A model generated the notes under the pieces. The model had not been told where the DNA came from. It did not search any database and saw nothing but the letters and a program-made list of their open reading frames with translations. Below, piece by piece: positions 1 to 11,874 of a stretch of DNA of 64,000 nt. The position numbers were made by a program, and so were the translations under genes. Source of the stretch: Euryodendron excelsum (taxonomy: Eukaryota > Streptophyta > Magnoliopsida > Ericales > Pentaphylacaceae); assembly GCA_033060915.1 (NCBI GenBank), contig CM065379.1:33343318-33407317 (forward strand). Direction: 5' to 3'. The first letter of the stretch is position 1. Each line of letters begins with the position of its first letter.

Positions 1-1669
1 CACACATAGGCTCTTTAAGCCAAAGGACGTCTCCCAACATAGGGATATCTTATTTCACGTCCCCTGCTGTAGGACTATCGTTGCTAGTTTAGGGTCTTGC
101 CACAAAAGACCTCGAGTTGACACCGTACATTTAAAAACCTTGCATCTCTTTCATGTAAATATTCTAGTCTATGGGTTTTGATTCATAACATAAGTATAAC
201 TTGCATGCATTTAAAAGTATGACATTTACAATTGAGCATTACCATTATTGCATTGAAATCATATGGAAAACATTGAATGAAATATAACTGGACTTAAAAG
301 ATTTGGAAAGTAATAGGGTTTTACTCATGGTATATCGTTACTTACCTCTATCCTTAAGGATTGGTGCTACACAAAGATGTTTCTACACACAGAGTACATA
401 GAAGCATCAACCACAAGACTTCGATATAATGTAAGAACAATAAAGTTGAGGTTTGAAATATGAATCCCTGAACACTTGTTCATTCATTGCATCTCATTCA
501 TATCGGGATAATGAGCCTACATCCTATATCAATTTCATTTTAAAATAGGCTTAAAGACCTTTAATTTGATAGGTCATGGGTCGAAAATACATTTCAGATG
601 AAGAAGTTATGTCTTGTGAAAAATGGACTAAAATTCTGAAGAACAATATTGCTGACAGAAATTTTGGGTCAAGTTTAAAATTCAATGTCTATATAAGGAA
701 TTAGAGTACAAATTTTATATGGGTACAAAGGTTTATAAGTCTACTTTCCAATGCTTTAAACGGTGCATTAATCCGAGTTTTCTAGAGCAGTTTTACTAAA
801 CAATGTCGGAATTGTCAGACACTAGAGTTAACAGAGCATCAGGACGACCCAAGAGCTCGACATCTCCAAAAATACCATCGTTAGGACAATAAATTCTGCG
901 TTCTAACGACCTATGGCCACCCCAAAACTTCAAAACTAACCGCCAGGACGATAATACACACTGTCCTGATGATCCCTACACATTTTGGTTCGAAAATGGC
1001 TTCTCCAAGCCTTAGATTTCTAATCCAAACCAACCCAAACTCTACCGATACTTATAGGGTTCAAAGATTGATTCAATAAAACTACAATATCTCAAAATGA
1101 AGCTAAACTAATAAGTAAATCAAAGAAATTTAAGGTTTGAATCTCCAACGCAATATGCATAAATTTGAGGGTTTTCAATCTCAACCCCAACTCCTAATCC
1201 ATCAACATATGCTTACAAGCCCTCAAAATCTAATCAAATGGGACTCAAAAGAGTCTCCAAACACAATAACACATATGTATTTATATGTATAAGAGGTTAA
1301 GGTTTATACATTTCTTCTAAGTTTTCTCAAGCTTTAACAATGGCTTATTGTAGCTTGGATGGAGCTCCTCCAACCTTCTTCCTCCTCTTCTCCCTCTCTT
1401 CACTTGCTCTTCTTCTCTCCTTCTTCCTTCTTCCTTCTTCTTCTTTTTGTTCTTCTTCTTCTCAACAGGTGAGTGTGTGTGTGTTTGCGTGAGTGTAGGT
1501 GTGGGTAATTGGAAGACCTCTATGGGAATTAATCCCACGTGTGTCACACATAAAGCATATTTTACAACATGGGCTTTAATTGGTCAATATTGACTCCAAA
1601 ATAAAATAAGATAATACAATAATTAATAAATTTATATTTAATAAAATAATAGAGGTTCAAGATATTATA
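1..1669. repeat. Tail of a dispersed LTR-like repeat, second copy of the 16492-19060 element
   Basis: This segment matches the right-hand part of the element at 16492-19060. Shared landmarks are the block with ctctttaagcc and acgtctcccaacata (near 10-40 and 17210-17240), the block with actcatggtatatcgtta, the pyrimidine-rich TTC stretch, and the G/T-rich stretch just before the end. The left part lies outside the window. The end near gatattata (about 1669) matches the GATATCACA end of the better copy. The two copies differ by many substitutions and by TTC-run length. I see no credible coding frame; the Lys/Glu-rich frame opposite the TTC run is low complexity. Confidence 0.6.
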
Positions 1670-1809
1670 CGAACAAACTCATATAACGAAATGAAATATC
1701 GCACATTTTTTTGGTGGTTTTAATGTTATGCTTATTTGATCATATTCATATTTTTTTTCATCTTATAGATTGTGTCTATGTAACTGAAAAATTGTTTGTC
1801 ATATTATAA

Positions 1810-2816
1810 TTCTCACATGAAACTTGGCAAGCAGCATCGGGTGGCCATGAGTAATGTGTGGGAGCTGATAGCATGTGCTTTGGAGTCCTAATTCAAGAGA
1901 TTTTTATTTTTTCACTTTTTTTAGGAAAACTTCTGTTTCCGAGCCGAACAGGGTCCGACTTGCATGAAACTTGGCTGGCAGCATTGAGGGGCCATGAATA
2001 ACTCGTGGGAGCTGATGACACGTGAATCAAAGTCTAGGTTCGAGAGATACAGAAAAATCTCTAATTTTGCACTTATTTTTTGAAAAAAATTCCCATTTCA
2101 AGGGTTTAAGGTACCAAAATGGCCAAACAGAGTCCCACTCGCATGAAATTTACCCGATGGCACCAAGTGACCATGAGTAAAGTGTCAGAGTTGACGTCAC
2201 ATGCATTAGACTCTTAGTCCGAGAGATTTTCATTTCTTCACTTTTTTTCAAAAATTTCCCATTTCCGGGCTTCGAGGTACCGAAATGACCAAATAGGGAC
2301 TGGCTCGCGTGAATCTTGGCTGGCGACACCGGGGGGCCATGAGCAATGTGTCGAAGTTGACGGCAGTTCTAGAGATTTTTATTTTTTCACTTTCTTCAGA
2401 AAACTTATCATTTCGATGCTTTGAGGGACCAAAATGGTCAAACAGGGTGCGACTTGCATGAAATTTGGCTGACAACACATGGGGGCCATGAATAACATGT
2501 CAGAGCCGACAGATCAAATTTTACTTATTTCTTCGAAAACCTTTTGTTTCGGGGCTTCAAGGTACTGAAATGGCCCAATGGGGTCAGACTCGCATGAAAC
2601 TTGGCCGGTGGCATTGAGGGCCCATGAGTAATGTGTTGGAGTTGATGGCATGTGCATAGGAGTCCTAGTTTAAGAGATTTGCATTTTTTCATTTATTTTC
2701 AAAAAAATTTCCGTTTCAGGGCTTTGAGGTACCGAAATGGCCAAACGGGGTCCCATTCGTATGAAAGTTGGCCAGTGACACCGAGGGCCCTAAATGACGT
2801 GTGGAAGCTGACTGCA
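1810..2816. repeat. Diverged tandem array, about seven units of 135-178 bp
   Basis: A core reading approximately gcatgaaacttggctgg, followed by a gcatcgag-type block, gccatgagtaa and tgtcggagctga, recurs at about 1816, 1963, 2141, 2309, 2457, 2592 and 2759. The spacing is uneven (147, 178, 168, 148, 135, 167). Between cores each unit has a T-rich stretch and a block close to ggtaccgaaatggccaaa. An eighth isolated unit sits near 6180-6290. The drift and uneven spacing indicate an old array. I cannot assign it to a named satellite. Confidence 0.75.
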
Positions 2817-3719
2817 TGTAAAACCCCGATTTTTTTAGAATTAATATAATGTTACTTAGAAATTGATGTACGAAATTTAAATTTATTATTTTACAATTAT
2901 TTTGGTTATTTGAAAGTATTTATAATTGGGTGAATTTTGAAACTTTTAAATTATGTATTGGTATAATTTCAATTTAGTTCTAATCAATTTTTTTATGCCA
3001 TCCTCCATTGAAACCTCACGGAATATGCCCACAGAAAAATAAACAACTATGAATATTAGTACATGTGCTTTGTACAACTTCACAATCACTGTATCTACGT
3101 GAACACATAAGCAAAAGGGAGTGCATGAAGAGATGACCCATCACCGCTACGGAAATATAAATTCATATGTAAGCAAGCATTGAAGAACAGAGATAAGGAT
3201 GCTCCTTCATCCTACCTATTTAGCCGGAAATACTAGCCAGAATCCTGTCATCTTCTTGCACCAAACCTTGCCGCCACAGCCTCTCTCCTTCTCTAGCCGT
3301 CATCTCAGTTCGTTACTCTTCCAAGCAAAATCGTAGTCTATATACACTGAGACTATAGAAAACCCTACTCTTAATTTATCTTACCCATTTTCGAAACTAC
3401 CCTAATTCCTCCCTTAGTATTAAATCTAAGTGGCAGCTCTCTCTCTTCTCTATTTATTTTTTATTTTTTATTTCTAGGGTTCCCTTTTAATCATATAGGA
3501 TGCATGTATAAGCAGTGCACTACCTTGGTTGAGGGCACCCTAATAAAATTTTCAAGAACCAAGTTACAATTATACCAATACATAATTTAGAAGTTTCAAA
3601 ATTCACCCAATTATAAATAATTTCAAATAACCGAAATAATTGTACAATAATAAATTTAAATTTGATACATCAATTTCTGAGTAACATTATATTAATTCTA
3701 AAAAAATCGGGATTTTACA
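2817..3719. repeat. Long inverted-repeat element (fold-back or TIR type), arms about 165 bp
   Basis: The left arm at about 2817-2981 starts tgtaaaaccccgattttttt. It is repeated in reverse complement at about 3556-3719, which ends aaaaaaatcgggattttaca. The arms look roughly 90 percent alike by eye. About 570 bp of non-coding sequence lies between them. The ends are TG and CA, but no matching flanking duplication is visible (ctgca on the left, atcta on the right). It could be a MITE or fold-back element, or two inverted ends of a larger repeat. Confidence 0.65.
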
Positions 3720-4027
3720 ATCTACCCACCTTAAAATAATTTTGTCCTCAGAATTTCCAAAATGACTTTAAAGTGATATAATACATTATTATTCTCAAAA
3801 TACATGACACTACATTTGCCCAACCTTCTAAAAAAAATTCATCCTGAAGTTCGTTAGAAAACAAATGTATACGAAAACCAAGTAAGCCAGAATACAGCTT
3901 CCACTGTGTACTCTAAATAACAAAAATATGTTTTTTTTTTTTTTACATCTAAGCAATATAAATAACTTAGCCCAATACGTTACCCCCAGTCCCTATGGTT
4001 CGTATACCTATACTCTGATACCAAGTT
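3720..4027. other. AT-rich intergenic sequence, no gene seen
   Basis: There is no open frame of note. The stretch ends in gataccaagt just before a TGTCACACCCC sequence, which resembles the starts of LTR-like elements elsewhere in the window. Confidence 0.5.
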
Positions 4028-5240
4028 GTCACACCCCAAAACCCGAGGGTGATTTAGTGAAAAGTAACATAATTTTGAAGAAAATAAAATAATATTTCCT
4101 ATTGTTTTAAAGAAATAAGTAATGTCCAACTTAAGTACAGTCTTAGATACAATAGAGCTCTATACGTCTCTCAGAAACAATAATCGAAATCCCAATTCAA
4201 TAACCCAAGTACAATCGAAATCAAAAATACAAAACAAGATTGCTTAAAATTCTAACAGAATATCTACCAGTAAACATCTAGCTAATCCAAAACATCTTCT
4301 TTGTGCCCAATCCTAAACTTGCAAAGCCTGGTGGGATGTGAGCTTACACTCAATAGTTCAAAACATCAAGCATACAATAAATAACATATAAAGCAAATAT
4401 TTGAACAAATATAACAACAATACAACGTGAATGCAATGCATATGATAATTCGTCTTTCTCACTTCAGTGCAATAACATTCTTCTATTTCTTTATTTAGTT
4501 TTTCAACCATTTATTCTATTCAATGCCATATCATTTCATTATTCAATACATCTTCCAACTTTCAAAAGACCTTACTCACTGTCATATTTTAATTCTTTGG
4601 AGAGAACAATAGTTTTCGGAGCTCTAATCCGTGATGCCATCTACCAATCTCGTTTTTAGAACTTTCATCTGTGGTACAAGTAGACCAACACGCCTCTGCG
4701 GACACTAAACACGCTTGGCCAAGACTTAATTTCGGGCTTTTCACCCGAAAGAGGAACAATCCCTACTTGTTTACCTTCCCATACTTATTATTATCTCATA
4801 ATTCCCAAAATTCTCAAGCCACACTCATTATACTTTCATCTTTTTTGAATAACATCATTTCTCATAATTTTTGTTCAATATAAAATGCCCGTTACCATTA
4901 CTCCACTAGATCTATACAATTCAATATGATGTATGCCTCAATAATGACAATATAAATAATAATTATTATCCAGCAACTCAATGTATCATAAAAATCAAAA
5001 TATCATTAGAACAACATATCTCACAAATAGCGGTAACTATGCATTTCAGAATAATTTAATTATAAATAATAATAATCAGGCTATGTTAATCGTACACGAT
5101 GAGCTAATATAATCACTCTACACAAGGAACGAATTAATATTCTTCATCTCATCACCATACACATTTAGGTACACTACAAGTACCTAAAAATGCTAAACAT
5201 TACTATATTTCCACAAATAAAATATAGAGCCTCATTTCGG
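4028..5240. repeat. Possible LTR-like segment starting TGTCACACCCC
   Basis: It begins TGTCACACCCCAAAACCCGA, the same style of end as the elements at 16492 (TGTCACGCCCC) and 24122 (TGTCGCGCCCC). It is AT-rich and non-coding. I could not find a convincing right end or target-site duplication, so the right boundary is only the point where base composition changes. Confidence 0.3.
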
Positions 5241-6170
5241 GTAAACAGCAAAAGTCTATGTTCGGAGGCGGTGTTTTGAGTTGTTAGGCATATTCCCGTA
5301 TTTGTTCTTAATTGGTTATTCAGAAGTGGGTTTGTGTGGTTAACAGTGCAATGGTGTGATGTTGGATTTGGAAGTGGGAAGCCCTTTTTGGTTGTGCCAT
5401 GTGGGTGGCAACCCGTGGGTGTGTGCTACAAGTTTGTTAGGCTCTATATTCATATAGAGCTATATTGTGTGCATATGAAGCCAATGTGAGAGAGGAAGAC
5501 ATTTATATGTACATATAAATGTAGTTAAGGGAGAAGAAAGTGGGGAAAATTCAGTTTATGGTTGTGTATATATATTAATGTTTGTATGTCTATAAATATA
5601 CACACACTTGTATAATCTTGGATGTCTTTTGCATGGGTGGATAAAGAGTGTAGAAAAACAGAATAACAAAGAGAGGAGCATAGAGAGGAATTGAAGGCTA
5701 GCTGGTGAGAGGAGGAATAAAATAAAAAAAAAATGGGTGATCTGCTTGATGTGGTTGTGCACAGTCATGGAGAAGTTTGTTGGTTGGTTAATGATGGTTG
5801 GGCAGCTTTGCTTGCACAGAAAAAATGCCCCGTCATGGCCATGGAAAGGGGGAAAAGAGGAAAGAGAAGTAAAGGGAGAAAAAGAGAGAAGAGGAGTGAA
5901 ATAGATGTGGCAGCCGATAAAAAAAATAATAATAAACGCGAGGGTGGGTTAGAGAGAGAAATGTAGAGAAAGAAACCAACTGAATCCTTGAGGGAAGAAG
6001 ATGATCTGAAAAATAATCCAGTGAAGGCAAGTCCACATTAGTTATAGTGCACTCCCAACTAGTGGAACCTTTTTGAGCAAGTTTCCAATTTGTGTTTGTC
6101 AAAACACCATGCCTTAAGATTAGCCATGCGCTAAATTCATTTTTGATGTTAAGGAGATTTAAATTTTTAC
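5241..6170. other. Unassigned sequence with purine-rich stretch
   Basis: Mixed G/T-rich sequence (5240-5450) is followed by an AG-rich tract (5640-5980). The open frames over the tract are low-complexity Lys/Arg/Glu or Phe/Ser products on opposite strands and are not supported as genes. Confidence 0.4.
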
Positions 6171-6310
6171 TTATTTTTTTGAAAAACTTTTCATTTCAGG
6201 GTTTCGTGGTGGCCAAATGGGGTCGGACTTGCATGAAACTTGGCCTGTGGCACTGAGAGTTCATGAAAAACGTGTGAAAGCTGACAGTGCATTAATCGAA
6301 AGAATGCATT
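6171..6310. repeat. Isolated unit of the 1810-2816 tandem repeat
   Basis: The sequence near gcatgaaacttggcctgtgg and the following tgaaagctgacag repeat the core of the array about 3.4 kb to the left. The upstream cattTcaggg block and the ggccaaatggggtcgg block also match. It is a single diverged copy. Confidence 0.6.
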
Positions 6311-6514
6311 TTCAAGGTAAACGTATTAAAAAATTTATGTTAAGAGATTTCGGGATACCAAAATACCCGAAAAGAGTCGAGATGATATAAAAATTTCACA
6401 CATGTTACTAGCGGGTGTGAGCGACGTGTAGGAGGAGCAAATAACCCGCCAAACAGAGTCGTGGTTGGAGAGTTATGATAACATGAAATTTCGTTGGGAA
6501 AATTTTCTAATGTG

Positions 6515-6568
6515 AAAGCGTCTTTAAAAAGAATGCCTTTTAGAAAGCATCTTTTGTAAAGACGCTTT
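6515..6568. repeat. Perfect 12-bp inverted repeat (hairpin)
   Basis: AAAGCGTCTTTA at 6515-6526 is the exact reverse complement of TAAAGACGCTTT at 6557-6568, with a 30-nt loop. Further diverged copies of aaagcgt and agacg words follow to about 6700. This may be the remains of a small inverted-repeat transposon. No target duplication was identified. Confidence 0.45.
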
Positions 6569-6779
6569 ATTGTATTCTTCCTTTTATACACTTCATATAC
6601 CCCATATCTGTCCCATTTATTAGCTGGGAAAATAAGACAATAAAGCGTCCTTACTGAGAATGCTTTCTTTGAAAGCGTTGTTACTAAAGACGGTTACATG
6701 CCTCTATAAAAAAATTTTAAAAGGCACCATTGTGGCCTAATTTGTTTTGAAAATGGCTCGTGCCAGGTAAACAAGCCTC

Positions 6780-8720
6780 ATAATTGAGAGAAATAATGTT
6801 TTAAATATCACGATTTCCGATCAATATTTTATTATAGTGTCTCTCTGGAGTCCTAGACTCTTAAGACCTAAATTATTATATGACTTCTTTAGTTATAGAA
6901 CAGAAACGTGATGAATTTGGGTCTTATCACGTCAAAATAAAAGAAACATTTTTGTAATTTCAAAAAATATCATAGTCGGTATATCATTGGAGATGGTAAT
7001 TCTAAAAACGGTTTTCTAAGAAGGTTTCAAAAATGCATATATTTAGATGAGCGTTTGCTCTTGGGCTAACAAAATTTCATCAATCCATACTCAAAAATCA
7101 TTTGCATTGTGAATTGAATTACACCAAACTCTTAGTTAATTGGAATAAAATAAATACTAAAACACTAACTACTTTAGTAGACGAGTAATGCTATTCAAAA
7201 AATTCTTGCAAAATGATATGGTTGAATAAGAATTTTTTTTTTAAATTAAAACACCAATTACTATGGCTTTTAATTACAAAAAGTCATCGATACTATATGT
7301 TATAGAAATATGATAGGAGGTTTTTGAATTTAAAAGTTCTAATCAAATTCTCTCATATTTCCAAACTAGTAAACTACATAAATACATGTCTTGATTCTAT
7401 TAGTTTTTTCAAACTTATTCTTTACTTTAAATTTAATTCTATTTTGTCACTTATATATGGTAAGTTTTACAAATTTTCTTCAATCACAGCTCTTAAAAAA
7501 TTATTAACAAATTATAACAAAATTAAATCAAAATTTTGACAAAGCCTAAAGAAGTTTAAGTCAAAATTTGTTTCTAAACATGCATAAAGGTTGTGAAAAT
7601 AGTGTGCTAGCCCAATTAAATCAATAAAATTAAATTGAAAATCATATTCCAAAATTTAATAATATATTGCATCTAAATTAAATTGAAAGCCTTTCTGCTA
7701 AATTTGTTGTTTTATAATAGGTAATTCATATATCATAAGTAGACTCATGCACTTATCAAGGTTATTAATATAGCCTATTAACAAAATCTTAAGCATATAT
7801 ATTTTTTGTCGCAATTTTAAAGATTTTTATTACAATTAATTGATGTATATACTATATTTAATACAGTTCACGTTAGTAGTGTAACGTTCAATAATAAAAA
7901 AATAATTTGTTATAGTCATAAAAATTTCTTATTTTTAAATTTATTCTACTTCTATGCATAGCATAGTTTACTGTTAATTACCACGTTATTCTAATAAGAT
8001 TTTTGTACAACCTTTTTCTATTTTTTTGAAAAACATCATTTCATTATTAAAATGTTGGTAAACAATTATTGGGAGAACGGGAAATAGAGCTTGTGGTTGG
8101 TTTATAACAAAAGGAAAAACAAATAAGAGTTCGGAAAATAAAACCTAAAAAAGTCCATAAGGATTACCAAGTTTAGAGCAAAACGTTTTTAGTAAATTAC
8201 GTACTCTAAGTTCATTGAGTGTATGGGCCTAGAAGGCCATTAAGTACTTGATAAGGTGTCTCAAAGAAAAAGTATAGTGTCAACTAATAGGAGACCCACA
8301 AATACTATGAAAACATGAGGAAAGGTACATAATCTTTGAAGAGGATTGAATAACTTCTCGGGTGTCAGGTTTGGAAGAGGCCCTACCTCTGTGACAGGAG
8401 TACGATATTTTACGATGAGCTTGTGACCCGACCTACCCGGGAAAGAAGGAGGACAAATTATACTAATATCTTTAACTTTTAGTCTATATACAAAAGGCTA
8501 CCTTTAATGTTTAAAAATCGCAAATGCCCTCTTATTAGAGTGGGGGGAGGGCAGTCTAGAATAGTGGCCGAAAAGAGAAGGGATGACGAGGGTGGTCAAC
8601 AGTGAAGGTGGAGTGAAGAGAGTGGCTAATGGCCTTAAGGCAATGAAAGGGTGGCTGAAGTGGCAGCGAAGTGGAGGTGGAAGAAGACATGGTAGTCAAA
8701 AAGGGAAGTGATGGTATTGT
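6780..8720. other. AT-rich spacer without recognisable genes
   Basis: Long A/T runs and only short frames. The frame at 7324-7539 (71 aa) is Asn/Lys/Ile/Phe-rich as expected by chance in AT-rich DNA and has no recognisable motif. The part at 8520-8710 is G-rich (ggtggag and gtggct words) but has no supported coding frame. Confidence 0.5.
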
Positions 8721-9120
8721 TGTAGGATCAAGTGCTTACCACTGTACCAAAAGCAATTACTGTTAGTCAAGGCACAACTTTATTTTCTTAAATTTTCATA
8801 GTAGCCAGCACCTCGTTTCGACTGCGCGCACACAGCAGGATACTAGACTTAGCCCTCTACGCCTCCGCCCAACAATCCCCCCCTCCCCCCTCGCCCCCCC
8901 AGCACTTGTCCGCAAGCAGCATGCCCTCCAGGGGAGTCAAACCCGTGATTTGCTCTGATACCAATTGTTAGGATTGAGCGCTTACTACTGCACCAAAAAC
9001 AATTGTTGTTAGTCAAGACGCAATTTTATTTTCTTAAACCTTGATAATAGCCAGCACATCGTTTTGATTGCGCGCACGTGGCAAGATGCTGGATTTGGCC
9101 CTCCAAGCCTCCGCCCAACA
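8721..9120 (-). mobile_element. TRIM, miniature LTR retrotransposon, minus orientation
   Basis: Two direct repeats of about 154 bp (8721-8874 and 8966-9120) both begin TGT and end CCGCCCAACA on the plus strand. They flank only 91 bp. Read on the minus strand, the right repeat (5' LTR) is followed by TGGTATCAGAGCA (8951-8963), the classical initiator-tRNA-Met primer site of plant LTR elements. Just before the left repeat (3' LTR) lies a G-rich polypurine tract (complement of 8876-8901). That is the full non-coding signal set of a terminal-repeat retrotransposon in miniature. The LTRs differ at many sites, so the insertion is old. The flanking 5-mers attgt and catta do not match. Confidence 0.8.
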
Positions 9121-9416
9121 CATTAGTTTTGGTTGTGAGACAAAAAAAAAAAAAAGTTGAAAAAAGAAAGGCCTCGACTTTTTCTTGCTTGGGCCATCCC
9201 CATGGTGACATTTTTTCATTAAAAATATTGCTTTTTGTACTTATAATAGGCTTTAATTAAGCAAGCCAGTAAATGTATAGTTTCAAGAGTAAAATTGTCA
9301 ACACACTAAATTGATATACTTATGTCATCAAATTTTGTTAATGGTCAAAGATGTCTTACTAACAGAAGTGTAAATATGTTACTAAGTTTTAGTTATATGT
9401 ATATAGACCAAAAATC
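9121..9416. other. Spacer between TRIM and copia element
   Basis: AT-rich sequence with an A run near 9141-9153 and no supported gene. It ends where the copia LTR begins with TGTTGGCCC. Confidence 0.5.
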
Positions 9417-11127
9417 TGTTGGCCCAAGTGTGTAACCCAAGAAGGGGGTGAATTGGATTTTAAAAATAATCACAAATAATTTTAACTAAAAACTGATTAA
9501 GCAATCTAATTAATCAATCTAATAGCATATTCAAAGTGTGTGTGCAATGTGTTTAGGCAATCTCAAACAAGAAATGTAAAGCAGAGCACAAAATGAACAC
9601 GATGATTTACCGAGATTCAGCCATAACTTGTGACCTACGTCCTCACCCTCTAGAAGATGTTCCACTATGCAATGAAAATTACAAAGCAAGTGCTAGTTGA
9701 CCAAGTGCCTAGCTCACTTTTCACACGAGCTCTTCCCAAGCTGTCGAATCTCCTCAAGTAATTTTGTCCAAACTTCACTCAAATTTACATGTGTTTTTAA
9801 CAAGAACACTCAAACTCACAGATTTATAAACCCACCCAAATAGAATAAATGAGATTTACACAAAGTATCTCTCTCAAAGAGTGGATGGAATCAGTGTAAG
9901 ATTAGTAAAACCTCAAAATCGAAGCAAAGCAACAGTAGCAACTAAGGTTTATGCCTTCAAATTTGATTCTTTTTTTTTTTTTAATTTTATGTATGTCCTC
10001 TCTGTGTATATATACGATGTGGAGGTCTTGTATATATGCCTTAGCTTTGATTCTAGCCATTGAAGGTAGTTGGGGTTGCATTAAATGTAAGATAAGAGCT
10101 GTAGAACGTTCAAAAAAATATAATCGTTATAGTGGCATGGTTCGACCCTTCGGCTGCAAGTGTCAATATCTTCCTGTTCTGAACACTGCTCTTTAAGCAA
10201 TTTGCCTCCATATGTCAACTCTTGAGGAACCAGGTGTCAACTCCTTTAAGTTTTTGTATCTTCTAAGGTACTGTCTCGATGTGTAGACTCTTTCAGGCTC
10301 ATTTGTGAACTCTTTCAAGACTTTTTTAAAGTTGTGCAATTTGTCTCAATGTGTCAACTCCTGTAGGCTCATATGTTGGCTCTTTTAAAAAATTTTCAAA
10401 GTCATATAATCTATCTCGATGTGTCAACTTCTATAGGCTCGTGTGTCAACTTTTTAAAAAAAATTTCGAAGTCATGTAATTTGTCTCAATGTGTCGATTT
10501 CTGATGGTCTAAGTGTCGACAACTAATGAGCTAAGTGTCGATTCTTAGAGTAGATGTGTCGACTCTTGCTAATTCAAATGCTCAGGATCAAGTCACTGTC
10601 TTTATGTGTCGACTCTTGAAGTGGATGTGTCGACTCTTGCCAATTCCATAGGCTTCATTTTGCAGGACTTCTTCAACCTTCTTCCAATCCTTCAAGTATT
10701 TCATTGATATTCCGAATTAGGCTTCTAAGGCTTGAAATGTCTCCTTCCAAGCATGTTATTCTTCAATAACTTCTTCAATCAATTCATGACTTTACTTGGT
10801 TTGTTTGAGATTTCATCAATTCTTCCAAAAGATCTTCCAAGACTTGTGATGTTCATTTCACTTGGTCTTTAGCACATACAATCTCTTCGAGATGAAATAT
10901 TTTCAAATTGATTGCATCTAGGACTCTTCAATCCATATAGTCTCTTCTATCTTCTTCAAGGTTTCAACATACTATTCAAATCTTCTTGACAAGCTTCATA
11001 AGTTCTTCAATATATTCAAGCTTCAAGTTATAGTCTAATTAATGCATAATATAATCTGCACACTAAGTAAAGTAATTAAACATTACACAAAGTTTTGTTT
11101 CATCAAAAGCAAGGCATGGAGTCAACA
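9417..11127 (-). repeat. Copia 3' LTR, 1711 bp
   Basis: It runs from TGTTGGCCCAAG to ggagtcaaca. On the minus strand it begins TGTTGACTCC right after a polypurine tract and ends CCAACA. It contains an array of GTCGACTCTT-like words (10210-10640). The first part aligns closely with 21124 to about 21958. Confidence 0.85.
10210..10640. repeat. Array of GTCGACTCTT-like words in the copia LTR
   Basis: About a dozen copies of tgtcgactcttg or near variants (tgtcaactcc, tgtcgattct) occur at irregular intervals, often preceded by atg or aag and followed by a ggctc or taggctc block. The core GTCGAC is palindromic. Similar words recur at 13500-13700 and in the right LTR (21840-21955). Confidence 0.7.
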
Positions 11128-11420
11128 ATCTCTCCATTTTTTATGATTGACAAAACTTTTCAAAACATGAATAATAAGCTTAAGTATGTATGTGTTGGTG
11201 CAAGAGTATAGAAATTTATACCTGAATTTGCTCCCCCTTTTTTAAGGAATTTATTGCTCCCTTTTACTTACGGAGTTTTGAGTCTATATAAAGCAAGCAA
11301 TAATAATACTTCTCTCCCCCTCTTTTGAGGAGTTCAAGCACTTGGTGTTTTTTATTAAGCAATGACAGCAAGAAATAAAAGTAACAATAATATTTCTACT
11401 TCTCTCCCATTTTTTGACAA
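11128..11420 (-). promoter_or_regulatory. Multiple polypurine tracts upstream of copia 3' LTR
   Basis: On the minus strand there is AAAAAATGGAGAGAT directly abutting the LTR start at 11127. Further purine tracts lie upstream: AAAAAAGGGGGAG (11231-11243), AAAAGAGGGGGAGAG (11312-11326) and AAAAAATGGGAGAGA (about 11401-11415). Several are associated with a tgacaa or gattgacaaa block. Repeated polypurine tracts next to the 3' LTR are a described Sirevirus hallmark, and here they serve as plus-strand primer sites. Confidence 0.7.
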
Positions 11421-11874
11421 TCAATCAAAAAGAGTATAGAAATACAAGTAAAAGACATATACAATATCAAAAATATTAAAACAATATTAATGTTACAGAG
11501 AAGTAAGCAAAACAAATCAATCAACCAACCAATCAAAAAATTACAAACAGCCACATTGAAGATGTTATACAACAAGAATATACATATATATATATATATA
11601 TTGGGCATTAACAGATGTCAAAACATTTAAACATCCATCATATTACATATTAACTGTCTTAAGGATGACATACCATCCTTTTAAAAAAAGACTTGTTTAG
11701 AAATACAAATGAAAATGCAAAGATGAAGTGCAAATGTAAGAATGCTAAGTTTTTAACTTTAGGGGATGGAGTTTGGGAGAGGTCAACAAGGTCATTAGTA
11801 GTGTTGGTGAACTTGGCTGAATTTCTCTACCTTAGTCCATACTAGTGGGTGTTGGCTAGTGATAGTGGAGAGGT

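Noticed and set aside
7324..7539. 71-aa frame in AT-rich spacer
   Set aside because: Asn/Ile/Phe/Lys composition is as expected by chance, with no motif and no supporting context.
8716..9125. Target-site duplication for the TRIM
   Set aside because: The flanking 5-mers attgt and catta differ. The element call rests on LTRs, primer site and polypurine tract only.
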